This document shows, piece after piece, positions 17,220 to 25,338 of a stretch of 64,000 nucleotides of DNA. The position numbers were made by a program, and so were the translations under genes. The DNA comes from CAVWSM01 sp963799425 (GTDB lineage Bacteria; Actinomycetota; Actinomycetes; Jiangellales; Jiangellaceae), in NCBI GenBank assembly GCA_963799425.1, contig CAWCXA010000011.1, positions 124,001 to 188,000 of the forward strand, in the 5' to 3' direction. Below the pieces are notes generated by a model. That model was not told the origin of the DNA. It saw only the letters and a list, made by a program, of their open reading frames with translations, and ran no database searches. The first letter of the stretch is position 1. The number at the start of each line of letters is the position of its first letter.

Positions 17220-17389
17220 GCGCTCGTGGCGGGTGCACACCCGTGTGTTGCGGATCAAGACGTGCCGAGCGCCGTGACTGTTGCGAGGTCATGCCGTGCG
17301 CAGCCTCTGGATCCTCAAGCGGCAAACGACACGGCGCCAAGGGGGTGGCGGTTCTTGACCGTCCGCGCCACGGCGGCAACGGTGATCAT

Positions 17390-18352
17390 GTGAGCCGTGA
17401 GCCGAGCGAGCTGCCTGCATCGCTGCAACATGTCCTCGACGCATTCGTCCGGCACTTGGCGCAAGAACGCGATCGGTCGCCGCATACGCTCCGGGCCTAC
17501 CGCGGAGACATCGCTTCGCTGCTCGACCACATGGTCCGGCTGCGGCATGACGATGTCTCCGCGCTCGACATCAGCGTTCTGCGGTCGTGGTTGGCTCGCC
17601 TTGCCTCCGAAGGTAGATCGCGAAGCACGCTCTCGCGACGGGCAGCGGCCGCCCGAGTCTTCTCCGCGTGGGGACACCGCACGGGCCTGCTCAGCACTGA
17701 CCCGGGCGGTCAGCTCGCAACTCCCCGGCGAAGCAGGCCGCTTCCGGCTGTGCTCGAGGCACGACAGGCACGTGACGTCCTACAAACTGCGGCTGAGGGC
17801 GCAGCCGCGGCGCCAGACACGGCATCTTTGCCGGCGGCCGCATTGGCGGTGGCAGTGCGAGACAGTGCACTGCTCGAGCTGCTCTATGCCTCGGGCATCC
17901 GGGTCGGTGAGCTCGTGGGGCTAGACGTGGACGACATCGATCGTGGGCGTCGCGTGGTGCGCGTCCTGGGCAAGGGGCGCAAGGAGCGGACAGTGCCGTA
18001 CGGCGCGCCGGCTGCGGCCGCGCTGGAGACGTGGCTGCGCAGCGGCCGGCCGCTGCTTGCGAGGGAAGCCAGCGGTCCGGCTCTCTTTCTCGGCCTACGT
18101 GGCCGACGCTTGGACCCGCGCACCGTCCGCCGTGTCGTGCACGCAGCAATGCAAGCGCTCGACGGTGTGCCCGACCTAGGGCCGCACGGCTTGCGTCACT
18201 CGGCCGCGACCCACCTGCTCGAAGGTGGTGCCGACTTGCGAAGCGTCCAAGAGATGCTCGGGCATGCTTCGTTGGCGACCACCCAGATCTATACACACGT
18301 GTCTGTCGAGCGGCTGCGGCGCGCCTATGCGCAAGCCCACCCGCGTGCCTGA
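17390..18352 (+). CDS. xerC: Tyrosine recombinase XerC
   Basis: A 320-residue site-specific recombinase that resolves chromosome dimers at dif together with XerD. The N-terminal SAM-like domain shows ERDRSPHTLRAYRGDIASLL. The catalytic set is complete: R171 (SGIRVGEL), K195 (GKGRKER), H266 and R269 (GPHGLRHSAATHLLEGG), H292 (GHASL) and Y301 (IYTHV). The GTG at 17390 is preferred because it places SPHTLRAY at the usual distance; the frame is open far upstream into dprA without family similarity. The 170 bases between dprA and this start hold no other supported gene. Its location by dprA and rpsB supports XerC over a phage integrase. Confidence 0.93.
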   Translation: MSREPSELPASLQHVLDAFVRHLAQERDRSPHTLRAYRGDIASLLDHMVRLRHDDVSALDISVLRSWLARLASEGRSRSTLSRRAAAARVFSAWGHRTGLLSTDPGGQLATPRRSRPLPAVLEARQARDVLQTAAEGAAAAPDTASLPAAALAVAVRDSALLELLYASGIRVGELVGLDVDDIDRGRRVVRVLGKGRKERTVPYGAPAAAALETWLRSGRPLLAREASGPALFLGLRGRRLDPRTVRRVVHAAMQALDGVPDLGPHGLRHSAATHLLEGGADLRSVQEMLGHASLATTQIYTHVSVERLRRAYAQAHPRA

Positions 18353-18373
18353 GCGAGCCACGCCACCGAGCGG

Positions 18374-19873
18374 TCATCGCTCAACGGAGGCGTCGTCGGG
18401 CACCCCCGCGACGACCGCGGCGATGTTGTGCTGCGACTCGGTGCCCGCGTCGAGGTAACTCGAGTGCCCGGTGATGCGCTCACGTTCCGCGGTACCGTCC
18501 GTCTCGAGCCGGATCGCGCCGAATGCTTCCTCACCCGGGTCGGCACCGAAGCGGCTCAGCATCGCAATCCAGTCGCGGTCGGCCTCCGCGACATAGACCG
18601 CACCGTCGTCGAGCCGGACGTCGTCGGCTTCGTCAACGCCGATGCCGGGTGACCCGAGCAGGACCAGGTCATCGACCCCGTGATGGGCGACGCCCAACGT
18701 CTGCCCGGCGACCAAGGATCCGTACGAGTGCCCGATCACGGTGACGTGCGAGTCGCGCCCTGCCACCAGCGCCCGCTGCGCGAGGCCGTCCAGCGTGCCG
18801 CGCAAGAGGGTCGATCCGGCTCGTGCAGACTTCGTGAACGCGGCTTCCAGACCCTGCGGGGTTTTGTAGCCCAACCAGGCGATCACCGCGACCGGCCCCG
18901 ACGTCATTCTTGTCGCTGTCCGCTGCAGCGCCTCAGCCTTGCCGACGAGGGAGTCCAGGTCGGCCGAGACGGTCGTCGACATGCCCGGCACCAGCAGCGC
19001 GACATGTCGGGCCGTCTCGGGATTGCCGACGGACACGACGGCGTGGCCGCGCGCCGGATCGAACGCCACCAGCAACCGATCCGGGTGGCCCGTCACCTGC
19101 GACCCCACCCGCTCGAGCAGCTCGAGCCGATCAGCCAACGCGATCAGGTGCTGAAGGGTCTCTCTCATGCCCGGCTGCGCCGCGGATCGCAGCTCGGCGA
19201 GCGCCTGCGAACGGGACTCACGCAGGAGGCGTCGGTTGGCCCGATCTCGAACTGTTGCCGGCAGACCGTCCAGCGTGCCGAGCCAGCTGGGAGCGTCACG
19301 CCGAAGGTCTTGGCGACGGGAAGGCGGCAGTGCCGCCCACCACTCCGCCACCTGGCCAGCCGCGCGGACGCCGCCGAGTGGCCGCGACATCGCGATGGGA
19401 CAACCGGCAACGACTTCGCTCGGCGGCCACGTCGTCGACCAGCGCGGCACATCGGCGACGAGGACTCGGTTCAATGCCTGCAGCCGATCGACTAGTGCGA
19501 TAACCCCTGTCGCGACGACTCGCTCCGCATCGTTGGCGAGCTCGTCTGCGGCACCCGCCGGGAACACCGGCCCACCGGCGGAGTCCCGAGCGACCTGCGC
19601 CAGCTCGCGAGCTCGATCGAGCTGTTGGCCGCCAGCTCGGACGACCGCGGCAACGCGTCGTGACTCGACCTCGACCGCACGAACCGCGTCGTGCAGTCGG
19701 GCCAGGGGCCACGCCGCTGCGTCGGCCGCGGCTCCAGCCCAGCCCTGCGTGAGCGTCGAGATGGCGATGCGGAGCAGGGCGACAAGATCCGCCAGGCGGT
19801 CGGCTTCGGTGCCTAGTAGCCGAGCGGCGTTGTGCAGCTGCTCGGGCGGCCCGAGGCCGAGGGCGCGACTCAT
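18374..19873 (-). CDS. WXG-fronted alpha/beta hydrolase (DUF1023 type)
   Basis: A 499-residue protein. The first 100 residues are helical with a Trp-x-Gly turn (QGWAGAAADAAA, W45-A46-G47) between two helices, resembling WXG100 proteins exported by type VII secretion. A middle helical region follows. The C-terminal domain is an alpha/beta hydrolase of the DUF1023 kind, with nucleophile serine 383 in TVIGHSYGSLVAG, likely acid in YVAEADRDWI and likely base histidine in RITGHSSYLDAG. There is no signal peptide. Its ATG overlaps the upstream EspC-like gene by 4 bases. I infer an exported hydrolase of the cell envelope; no ESX secretion genes are in the window and the substrate is unknown. Confidence 0.82.
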   Translation of the reverse strand: MSRALGLGPPEQLHNAARLLGTEADRLADLVALLRIAISTLTQGWAGAAADAAAWPLARLHDAVRAVEVESRRVAAVVRAGGQQLDRARELAQVARDSAGGPVFPAGAADELANDAERVVATGVIALVDRLQALNRVLVADVPRWSTTWPPSEVVAGCPIAMSRPLGGVRAAGQVAEWWAALPPSRRQDLRRDAPSWLGTLDGLPATVRDRANRRLLRESRSQALAELRSAAQPGMRETLQHLIALADRLELLERVGSQVTGHPDRLLVAFDPARGHAVVSVGNPETARHVALLVPGMSTTVSADLDSLVGKAEALQRTATRMTSGPVAVIAWLGYKTPQGLEAAFTKSARAGSTLLRGTLDGLAQRALVAGRDSHVTVIGHSYGSLVAGQTLGVAHHGVDDLVLLGSPGIGVDEADDVRLDDGAVYVAEADRDWIAMLSRFGADPGEEAFGAIRLETDGTAERERITGHSSYLDAGTESQHNIAAVVAGVPDDASVER

Positions 19874-20136
19874 CTCGTTGCGGCTCGCCGATCGGCGGAT
19901 TCGTAGCCGTCCGCAGCCCAGTCGAGCCGAGCACTCAGAGAGACGATGCGGAGCACCAGCCGGGTGCCGACGTCGTCCACGTCAGCTCCGGTGATGTGCG
20001 CGCCAAGGCGCGGCAGCGCGTCCACGATGAGTGCGAGCGCGCGTTCCGGCCGAGGCTCGCCGATCCGGTCGGTGCCCTGGCGAAGCCGGTGTGCCACGGC
20101 CCGCAGCAGTGCCGGGTCGGCCGAGAACCCATTCAC
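19870..20136 (-). CDS. Small EspC-like helical protein
   Basis: An 88-residue protein not previously obvious, because the frame is open further upstream into the M23 gene. It begins VNGFSADPALLRAVAHRLRQ, resembling the start of EspC-like (ESX-associated) small proteins with the F-x-x-DP-x-x-L pattern, and ends in a second amphipathic helix (VLRIVSLSARLDWAADGY). A GGAGG lies just upstream of the GTG. The start overlaps the M23 stop by 4 bases and its stop overlaps the hydrolase ATG by 4 bases. It is probably a partner or chaperone of the WXG-fronted hydrolase. It lacks the WxG motif itself. Assignment to the EspC group is by pattern only. Confidence 0.7.
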   Translation of the reverse strand: MNGFSADPALLRAVAHRLRQGTDRIGEPRPERALALIVDALPRLGAHITGADVDDVGTRLVLRIVSLSARLDWAADGYESADRRAATR

Positions 20137-20681
20137 CGCGACCTCCGCCCGAGCACTGCTCCCTGGATTGGCAGCAGTCGCACCCGGAGGTGCCCGAAGA
20201 GCAGTCGCGGATCGAGGTAGAGCGACCCTCGCCGCAAGCCGAAATGCAGGCAGGCGGCCGGCGCGCAGTGACCGCCACGATCTTCGATCGTGCCGATGAC
20301 GGTCGCGACCGTGACAAGGTCGCCTCGGCCGACCTGGGCAGCCACGGGCTCGTACGTGGTGGTCAGCGGCCCGTGGCTGATGGACACGACGCCCCGTCCG
20401 GCGACCACGCCCGCGAACCGCACAACGCCGGTGCCCGCCGCGCGCACCGGGGTGCCGACCGGGGACTGCAGGTCGAGTCCGCGGTGACCGGACAGCCAGG
20501 GCAGCGGTGGTGGCGCGAAGTCCCGAACCACATCCGGCGGACTCGTGGGCCACATCCAGCCGGCGGCCGACGCCGGCTGAGTCACCCGGATCGCCGCGCT
20601 TGGCATCGCCGGCAGCACGGCCGTGACGAGCGCGAGGGCAACGAGCCCCAGTGTTCTCCGGGCGGTTAGGGACGATCTCAT
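20133..20681 (-). CDS. Exported M23 (LytM-like) peptidase-fold protein
   Basis: A 182-residue exported protein. A signal peptide is visible (about residues 1–30, basic start then LGLVALALVTAVLPAMPSAA). The LytM fold has the zinc motif H66-x3-D70 in GHRGLDL and core segments GTPVRAAGTGVVRFAG and VSISHGPLTTTYEPV. The usual H-x-H near the C-terminus is C144-L-H146 (ACLHFGLRRG), so the zinc-ligand His is kept but the first His, normally catalytic, is Cys. M23 proteins beside rpsB are common in actinobacteria and I recall similar CLH forms, so this may be a family feature. It is the first gene of an operon with the EspC-like and hydrolase genes. Confidence 0.85.
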   Translation of the reverse strand: MRSSLTARRTLGLVALALVTAVLPAMPSAAIRVTQPASAAGWMWPTSPPDVVRDFAPPPLPWLSGHRGLDLQSPVGTPVRAAGTGVVRFAGVVAGRGVVSISHGPLTTTYEPVAAQVGRGDLVTVATVIGTIEDRGGHCAPAACLHFGLRRGSLYLDPRLLFGHLRVRLLPIQGAVLGRRSR

Positions 20682-21017
20682 GCTTTCGAGCGTCCGCCCG
20701 GCTTGATCATGAGGACAGTGCTCCGAGTGGCTCTGTGGACGTGGGCCGCTGTCGGACGCGGCATGTGGACAGGCCGCCCACCGGCCCGTTGGACCCCTGC
20801 CCGCGTACTCCCGTACACTCAGGGGGCGACCCGTGCACCATGGGTCGACTTCGCACGCCCTGGGCCAGTTCGGTCCGCACCCGCGTGCCCCAACGGTCCC
20901 CGGCGCCAGCCGGGGCGGGGTTCGTACGAGGGCGTCAGGCGCGGCGGCCGACCGGTCGTCGCGAGGAACCGAGTGCGTCGGCCCCATGGGTCGGCGCGGA
21001 GGAGGTAGCGCACGGCT
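20682..21017. promoter_or_regulatory. Divergent intergenic region between M23 gene and rpsB
   Basis: A 336-base region without a supported gene. It should carry promoters for the M23 operon (minus) and for rpsB (plus). TTGGAC at 20789–20794 and TACACT at 20814–20819 look like a -35/-10 pair for rpsB, but the 19-base spacer is long. GGAGG at 21001–21005 is the likely rpsB ribosome binding site, with a long 12-base spacing. The roughly 200-base leader could contain ribosomal-protein feedback control; no specific fold was recognised. Confidence 0.4.
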
Positions 21018-22019
21018 ATGGCCGTCGTCACCATGAAGCAGCTGCTCGAGAGCGGCGTGCACTTCGGGCACCAGACCCGCCGTTGGAACCCGAAGATGAA
21101 GCGCTTCATCTTCACCGAGCGCAACGGCATCTACATCATCGACCTGCAGCAGTCGCTGTCCTACATCGACCGCGCCTTCGAGTTCATCAAGGAGACTGTG
21201 GCCCACGGCGGCTCGGTCCTCTTCGTGGGCACCAAGAAGCAGGCGCAGGAGGCGGTCCGCGAGCAGGCGACCCGCGTCGGCATGCCCTACGTCACCGAGC
21301 GCTGGCTCGGCGGCATGCTCACCAACTTCCAGACCGTCCACAAGCGTCTCCAGCGGCTCAAGGAGCTCGAGGAGATGAACTTCGACGACGTTGCCGGCTC
21401 CGGGTTCACCAAGAAGGAGCTGCTCCAGCGCCGCCGCGAGAAGGAGAAGCTGGAGAAGACGCTGGGCGGCATCCGCGACATGCAGCGCGTGCCGAGCGCC
21501 GTCTGGGTGGTCGACACCAAGAAGGAGCACCTGGCCATCAACGAGGCGCGCAAGCTGGGCATCCCGGTTGTCGCGATCCTCGACACCAACTGCGACCCCG
21601 ACGAGGTCGACTACCCGATCCCGGGCAACGACGACGCCATTCGCGCCGTCACGCTGCTGACGCGGGTTGTCGCTGACGGTGTCGCCGAGGGTCTCATCGC
21701 CCGTGCCGGCCGTGGCCAGGCCGACGAGAAGCCGGCCGAGGGTGACCTCGCCACCGACGAGCCGCTGGCCGAGTGGGAGCAGGAGCTCCTTGGCGGCAGG
21801 GCCGCTGAGGCTCCCGCCGCCGAGGCTCCCGCCGCCGAGGCTGCGACCGCCGAGTCTGCGACCGAGGACGCCGAGATCACGTCCGGGGCCGAGACTGAGA
21901 AGGTTGCCGACCTCGACAGCGAGACCGTCGACCAGGACGTGGCCGAGACTGTCGCCGAAGACGTGGCAGCGGCCACCGCGCCAGCCGAGCCGGACAACGC
22001 AGCAGGTGAGCAGGCCTGA
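21018..22019 (+). CDS. rpsB: 30S ribosomal protein S2 with acidic tail
   Basis: A 333-residue S2 protein. The conserved domain (about 1–240) shows VTMKQLLESGVHFGHQTRRW, NPKMKRFIFTERNGIYIIDL, FVGTKKQAQEAV, and VVAILDTNCDPDEVDYPIPG. The last 90 residues are an Ala/Glu-rich acidic tail with repeated EAPAAEAPAAEA and ending AGEQA, a form common in high-GC actinobacteria. It leads the rpsB–tsf pair; a hairpin follows its stop. Confidence 0.97.
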   Translation: MAVVTMKQLLESGVHFGHQTRRWNPKMKRFIFTERNGIYIIDLQQSLSYIDRAFEFIKETVAHGGSVLFVGTKKQAQEAVREQATRVGMPYVTERWLGGMLTNFQTVHKRLQRLKELEEMNFDDVAGSGFTKKELLQRRREKEKLEKTLGGIRDMQRVPSAVWVVDTKKEHLAINEARKLGIPVVAILDTNCDPDEVDYPIPGNDDAIRAVTLLTRVVADGVAEGLIARAGRGQADEKPAEGDLATDEPLAEWEQELLGGRAAEAPAAEAPAAEAATAESATEDAEITSGAETEKVADLDSETVDQDVAETVAEDVAAATAPAEPDNAAGEQA

Positions 22020-22027
22020 TGCACGAT

Positions 22028-22070
22028 GACGGCAGCGGTGCCTCGCAGCAGTGCGGGTGCCGCTGCCGTC
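22028..22070 (+). terminator. Hairpin between rpsB and tsf
   Basis: An outer 11-bp perfect stem, GACGGCAGCGG at 22028–22038 paired to 22060–22070, encloses a second short stem (CTCGCA with TGCGGG). It lies 8 bases after the rpsB stop inside an rpsB–tsf transcript, so it is likely a partial terminator that sets the S2 to EF-Ts ratio. Confidence 0.6.
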
Positions 22071-22128
22071 GCATGTGCGCAGTCGTACGTACATACGCTG
22101 CGACCCTAAGAACAAGAGGAAGCGAGAG

Positions 22129-22947
22129 ATGGCGAACTTCACCGCCGCCGACGTCAAGAAGCTCCGGGACGCCACGGGCGCCGGCATGATGGACGCGAAG
22201 AGGGCGCTCGAAGAGACCAACGGCGACTTCGAGGCCGCCGGCGAGGTGCTGCGCGTCAAGGGTGCGGCCAAGGCCGCCAAGCGCGGCGCGGAGCGCACCG
22301 CCAGCAACGGCCTCGTGGCCGCGGCTGAGGGCGCGCTGATCCAGCTCAACTGCGAGACCGACTTCGTCGCCAAGAACGAGCAGGTCCAGCAGCTCGCCGC
22401 CGACATCGTCACGCACGCCTGGGCGGCCAAGCCGGCCGACAAGGAGGCGCTGCTCGCCGAGGTGCTCGCCGACGGTCGCACCGTCGCCGACAACATCATC
22501 TCCGCCAGCTCGGTCATCGGCGAGAAGATCGAGCTCGCGGACGCCGCCATCTTCGATGGCAAGGTTGCCGCCTACATGCACCGTCGGGCCTCCGACCTGC
22601 CGCCGCAGGTTGGTGTGCTGGTGGAGTTCGACGGTGACGACATCGAGGCCGCGCGCGGTGTCGCGATGCAGGTCGCCTCGATGCGCCCGCGGTACGTCAC
22701 CCGCGACGAGGTGCCCGCCGATGTCGTCGAGCACGAGCGCCGCATCGCCGAGGCGACCACCCGCGAGGAGGGCAAGCCCGAGCAGGCGATCGCAAAGATC
22801 ACCGAGGGCCGCCTCAACGGCTTCTTCAAGGAGGTCGTGCTGCTGGAGCAGGAGTCGGTGCGGGACTCCAAGAAGTCAGTCAAGGCGCTCGCCGACGAGG
22901 CGGGCATCACCGTCAAGCGGTTCGCGCGCTTCGAGGTCGGCGCCTGA
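22129..22947 (+). CDS. tsf: Elongation factor Ts
   Basis: A 272-residue guanine nucleotide exchange factor for EF-Tu. The EF-Tu-binding N-terminus shows FTAADVKKLRDATGAGMMDAK and RALEETNGDFEAA; the core shows QLNCETDFVAKNEQV. A second core half and the C-terminal KSVKALADEAGITVKRFAR follow. The ATG with upstream AAGAGGAAG was chosen over a longer frame because EF-Ts begins MANF/MAEI. It lies 109 bases after rpsB. Confidence 0.97.
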   Translation: MANFTAADVKKLRDATGAGMMDAKRALEETNGDFEAAGEVLRVKGAAKAAKRGAERTASNGLVAAAEGALIQLNCETDFVAKNEQVQQLAADIVTHAWAAKPADKEALLAEVLADGRTVADNIISASSVIGEKIELADAAIFDGKVAAYMHRRASDLPPQVGVLVEFDGDDIEAARGVAMQVASMRPRYVTRDEVPADVVEHERRIAEATTREEGKPEQAIAKITEGRLNGFFKEVVLLEQESVRDSKKSVKALADEAGITVKRFARFEVGA

Positions 22948-23023
22948 CCAGTCCGCCGAGCGCCTGAGGCAAACCGTACGGAGCAACCAACGCGTGGAGG
23001 CCGGTGTCGTGGAGGTAACCGAG

Positions 23024-23797
23024 ATGGAGACCCAAGCGACGCCGGCCTGGCCGCTGTCGCACGGCTTCAAGCGCGTGATGCTCAAGCTGTCCGGCGAGGC
23101 CTTCGGCGGCGGCCGCGTTGGTGTCGACCCCGATGTCGTGCAGAGCATCGCTCGGCAGATCGCCGATGTGGTCACCACGGGCACTCAGGTGGCCGTGGTC
23201 GTGGGCGGGGGCAACTTCTTCCGCGGCGCCGAGCTGCAGCAGCGTGGCATGGATCGCGACCGCGCCGACTACATGGGAATGCTGGGCACTGTCATGAACT
23301 GCCTGGCGCTGCAGGACTTCCTGGAGAAGGCCGGCGTCCCGACGCGGGTGCAGACGGCGATCACGATGGGTCAGGTCGCCGAGCCGTACATCCCGCGACG
23401 CGCGGAGCGGCACCTCGAGAAGGGCCGTGTGGTGATCTTCGGGGCGGGTGCTGGGATGCCGTACTTCTCCACCGACACCGTGGCCGCCCAACGCGCCCTG
23501 GAGATCGGTTGCGAGGTGCTGCTCATGGCCAAGAACGGCACGGATGGCGTCTACGACGCCGATCCTCGGACGAACCCCGACGCCCGCCGGTTTGCCACGC
23601 TCTCCGTCGAGGACGTCATCGCCCGCAACCTGCAGGTCGCCGACACAGCTGCGTTCAGCCTGTGCCGCAACAACGGCCTGCCGATCGTGGTGTTCGACCT
23701 CAACCGCGAGGGCAACATCGCGCGGGTCGTTGCCGGAGAGCCCGTCGGCACCTTCGTGTCGGATGACGTGCCGACGACGTACGTCGAGGACGCGTAG
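23024..23797 (+). CDS. pyrH: UMP kinase
   Basis: A 257-residue hexameric uridylate kinase that phosphorylates UMP to UDP. Seen are FKRVMLKLSGEAFGG, VAVVVGGGNFFRG, DYMGMLGTVMNCLAL, GAGAGMPYFSTDT and MAKNGTDGVYDADPRTNP. Two starts are possible: the ATG used here, with GGAGG 8 bases upstream, and a GTG at 23009 that also has GGAGG 8 bases upstream and adds five residues. It lies 76 bases after tsf and 103 before frr in the usual order. Confidence 0.95.
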   Translation: METQATPAWPLSHGFKRVMLKLSGEAFGGGRVGVDPDVVQSIARQIADVVTTGTQVAVVVGGGNFFRGAELQQRGMDRDRADYMGMLGTVMNCLALQDFLEKAGVPTRVQTAITMGQVAEPYIPRRAERHLEKGRVVIFGAGAGMPYFSTDTVAAQRALEIGCEVLLMAKNGTDGVYDADPRTNPDARRFATLSVEDVIARNLQVADTAAFSLCRNNGLPIVVFDLNREGNIARVVAGEPVGTFVSDDVPTTYVEDA

Positions 23798-23900
23798 GCC
23801 AGCCTGGCGTTGTGGGACAACGGGTATAGCGTCAGCACAGACCGATTCGGTCAGGCAGTCCACCAGCCGGTGACCCCGGCGGGCATGTGAGGGAGCGAAG

Positions 23901-24458
23901 TTGATCGACGACACCCTCCTCGAGGCTGAGGAGAAGATGGAGAAGGCCGTCTCGGTGGCACGAGAGGACTTCGCGACGATTCGCACGGGGCGGGCGCATC
24001 CCTCGCTGTTCAACAAGGTCGCCGTCGACTACTACGGCACCCCGACGCCGGTCAACCAGCTGGCGTCGTTCCACGTGGCCGACGCTCACATGATCACGAT
24101 CACGCCCTACGACAAGGGCTCGCTGGGCGGCATCGAGCGGGCGATCCGCGACTCCGACCTGGGTGTCAACCCGAGCAACGACGGGGTGGTGATCCGCGTC
24201 GTGATGCCGCAGCTGACCGAGGAGCGCCGCCGCGACTACATCAAAGTGGCGCGCAGCAAGGCCGAGGACGCCAAGGTGTCCATCCGCAACGTGCGCAGGC
24301 ACGCGAAGGATGCCCTTGACAAGCTGGCCAAGGATGGCGAGTCCGGCGAGGACGAGGTCGCGCGGGCTGAGAAGCAGCTCGAGACAATGACGAAGAAGCA
24401 CGTCGACCAGGTCGACGAGCTCCTCAAGCACAAGGAATCAGAGTTGCTCGAGGTCTGA
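23901..24458 (+). CDS. frr: Ribosome recycling factor
   Basis: A 185-residue tRNA-mimic that, with EF-G, splits post-termination ribosomes. Motifs are EEKMEKAVSVAREDFATIRTG, VDYYGTPTPVNQLASF, PYDKGSLGGIERAI and the C-terminal helix DQVDELLKHKESELLEV. The start is a rare TTG preceded by GAGGGAGCGAAG, and it matches the family N-terminus. Its TGA overlaps the cdsA ATG by one base, so translation is coupled. Confidence 0.96.
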   Translation: MIDDTLLEAEEKMEKAVSVAREDFATIRTGRAHPSLFNKVAVDYYGTPTPVNQLASFHVADAHMITITPYDKGSLGGIERAIRDSDLGVNPSNDGVVIRVVMPQLTEERRRDYIKVARSKAEDAKVSIRNVRRHAKDALDKLAKDGESGEDEVARAEKQLETMTKKHVDQVDELLKHKESELLEV

Positions 24459-25312
24459 TGGGGGGGCCCGACGACTCCGCTCCACCTGCCCCGCCTGTCC
24501 CGCACGGCCGCGCAGGACGCAACCTCGGCGCAGCCACTGGCGTAGCCGTTGCCCTCGGCGCCGTCATCATCGCCAGCCTCTTCATCGAGAAGGTCGCCTT
24601 CGTCTGGCTGGTCGGCGCTGTCATCGCGATCGCGGTGTGGGAGCTGTCGACTGCGCTCGGTTTGCGCGACATCCAGGTGCCGGTCGTACCCGTCGTGCTC
24701 GGTGCCGTCGCGCTGCTCGGCTCGGCCTACGTGGGTGGCACCGAGGCGATGGTGGTGGCGCTCGCGCTCACCGTGCTCGCGGTGCTCGTGTGGCGGCTGG
24801 GCGAGCCACAGCCCGGCTACCTTCGCGACGTCAGCGCGGGCGCCTTTACGACGCTCTACGTACCGTTCCTCGCCGGTTTCGCTGTGTTGCTCGTCCAGCC
24901 GGACGACGGCGCGTGGCGTGTGGTCACCTTCCTGTTGGTGGTCAGCGCTTCGGACACGGGTGGCTATGCATTTGGGGTGTTGTTCGGCAAGCACCCGATG
25001 GCGCCGCGGGTGAGCCCGAAGAAATCCTGGGAAGGCTTCGTCGGCTCCACCCTGCTCTGCGTTGTCGTCGGAGTGATCACGGTGGTGCTGCTGCTCGACG
25101 GCCGGTGGTGGGTCGGCATTGTGCTCGGCGTTGCCACGCTTGTCTCGGCGACACTGGGCGACCTGGGCGAGTCGATGATCAAGCGTGACCTTGGCATCAA
25201 GGACATGGGCACCCTGCTGCCTGGTCACGGCGGCATCATGGACCGACTCGACTCGTTGCTGCCGAGCGCTCCGGTGGTCTGGCTCGTGCTCACATGGCTC
25301 GTCCCCGCCTGA
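24458..25312 (+). CDS. cdsA: Phosphatidate cytidylyltransferase
   Basis: A 284-residue integral membrane enzyme that makes CDP-diacylglycerol from phosphatidate and CTP. Six to eight hydrophobic segments are visible, and the C-terminus carries the CDP-diglyceride synthase signature (SMIKRDLGIKDMG, then LLPGHGGIMDRLDS). SDTGGYAFGVLFGKHPMAPRVSPKK is the conserved polar loop, quoted in two parts as SDTGGYAFGVLFG and PRVSPKKSWEG. The N-terminus is Pro/Ala-rich and soluble. It overlaps the frr stop by one base. Confidence 0.94.
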   Translation: MGGPDDSAPPAPPVPHGRAGRNLGAATGVAVALGAVIIASLFIEKVAFVWLVGAVIAIAVWELSTALGLRDIQVPVVPVVLGAVALLGSAYVGGTEAMVVALALTVLAVLVWRLGEPQPGYLRDVSAGAFTTLYVPFLAGFAVLLVQPDDGAWRVVTFLLVVSASDTGGYAFGVLFGKHPMAPRVSPKKSWEGFVGSTLLCVVVGVITVVLLLDGRWWVGIVLGVATLVSATLGDLGESMIKRDLGIKDMGTLLPGHGGIMDRLDSLLPSAPVVWLVLTWLVPA

Positions 25313-25338
25313 CGACCTGACACATCGGAACCCCGGTC

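Noticed and set aside
16841..17389. Upstream extension of the xerC frame.
   Set aside because: It overlaps dprA and has no recombinase similarity; the GTG at 17390 gives a normal length.
20789..20819. TTGGAC and TACACT as a firm rpsB promoter.
   Set aside because: The 19-base spacer is long and the -35 is weak; kept only as a note on the region.
20682..22562. Extended upstream part of the minus-strand frame ending at 20133.
   Set aside because: It is antisense to rpsB and part of tsf; only the last 182 codons have a signal peptide and LytM motifs.
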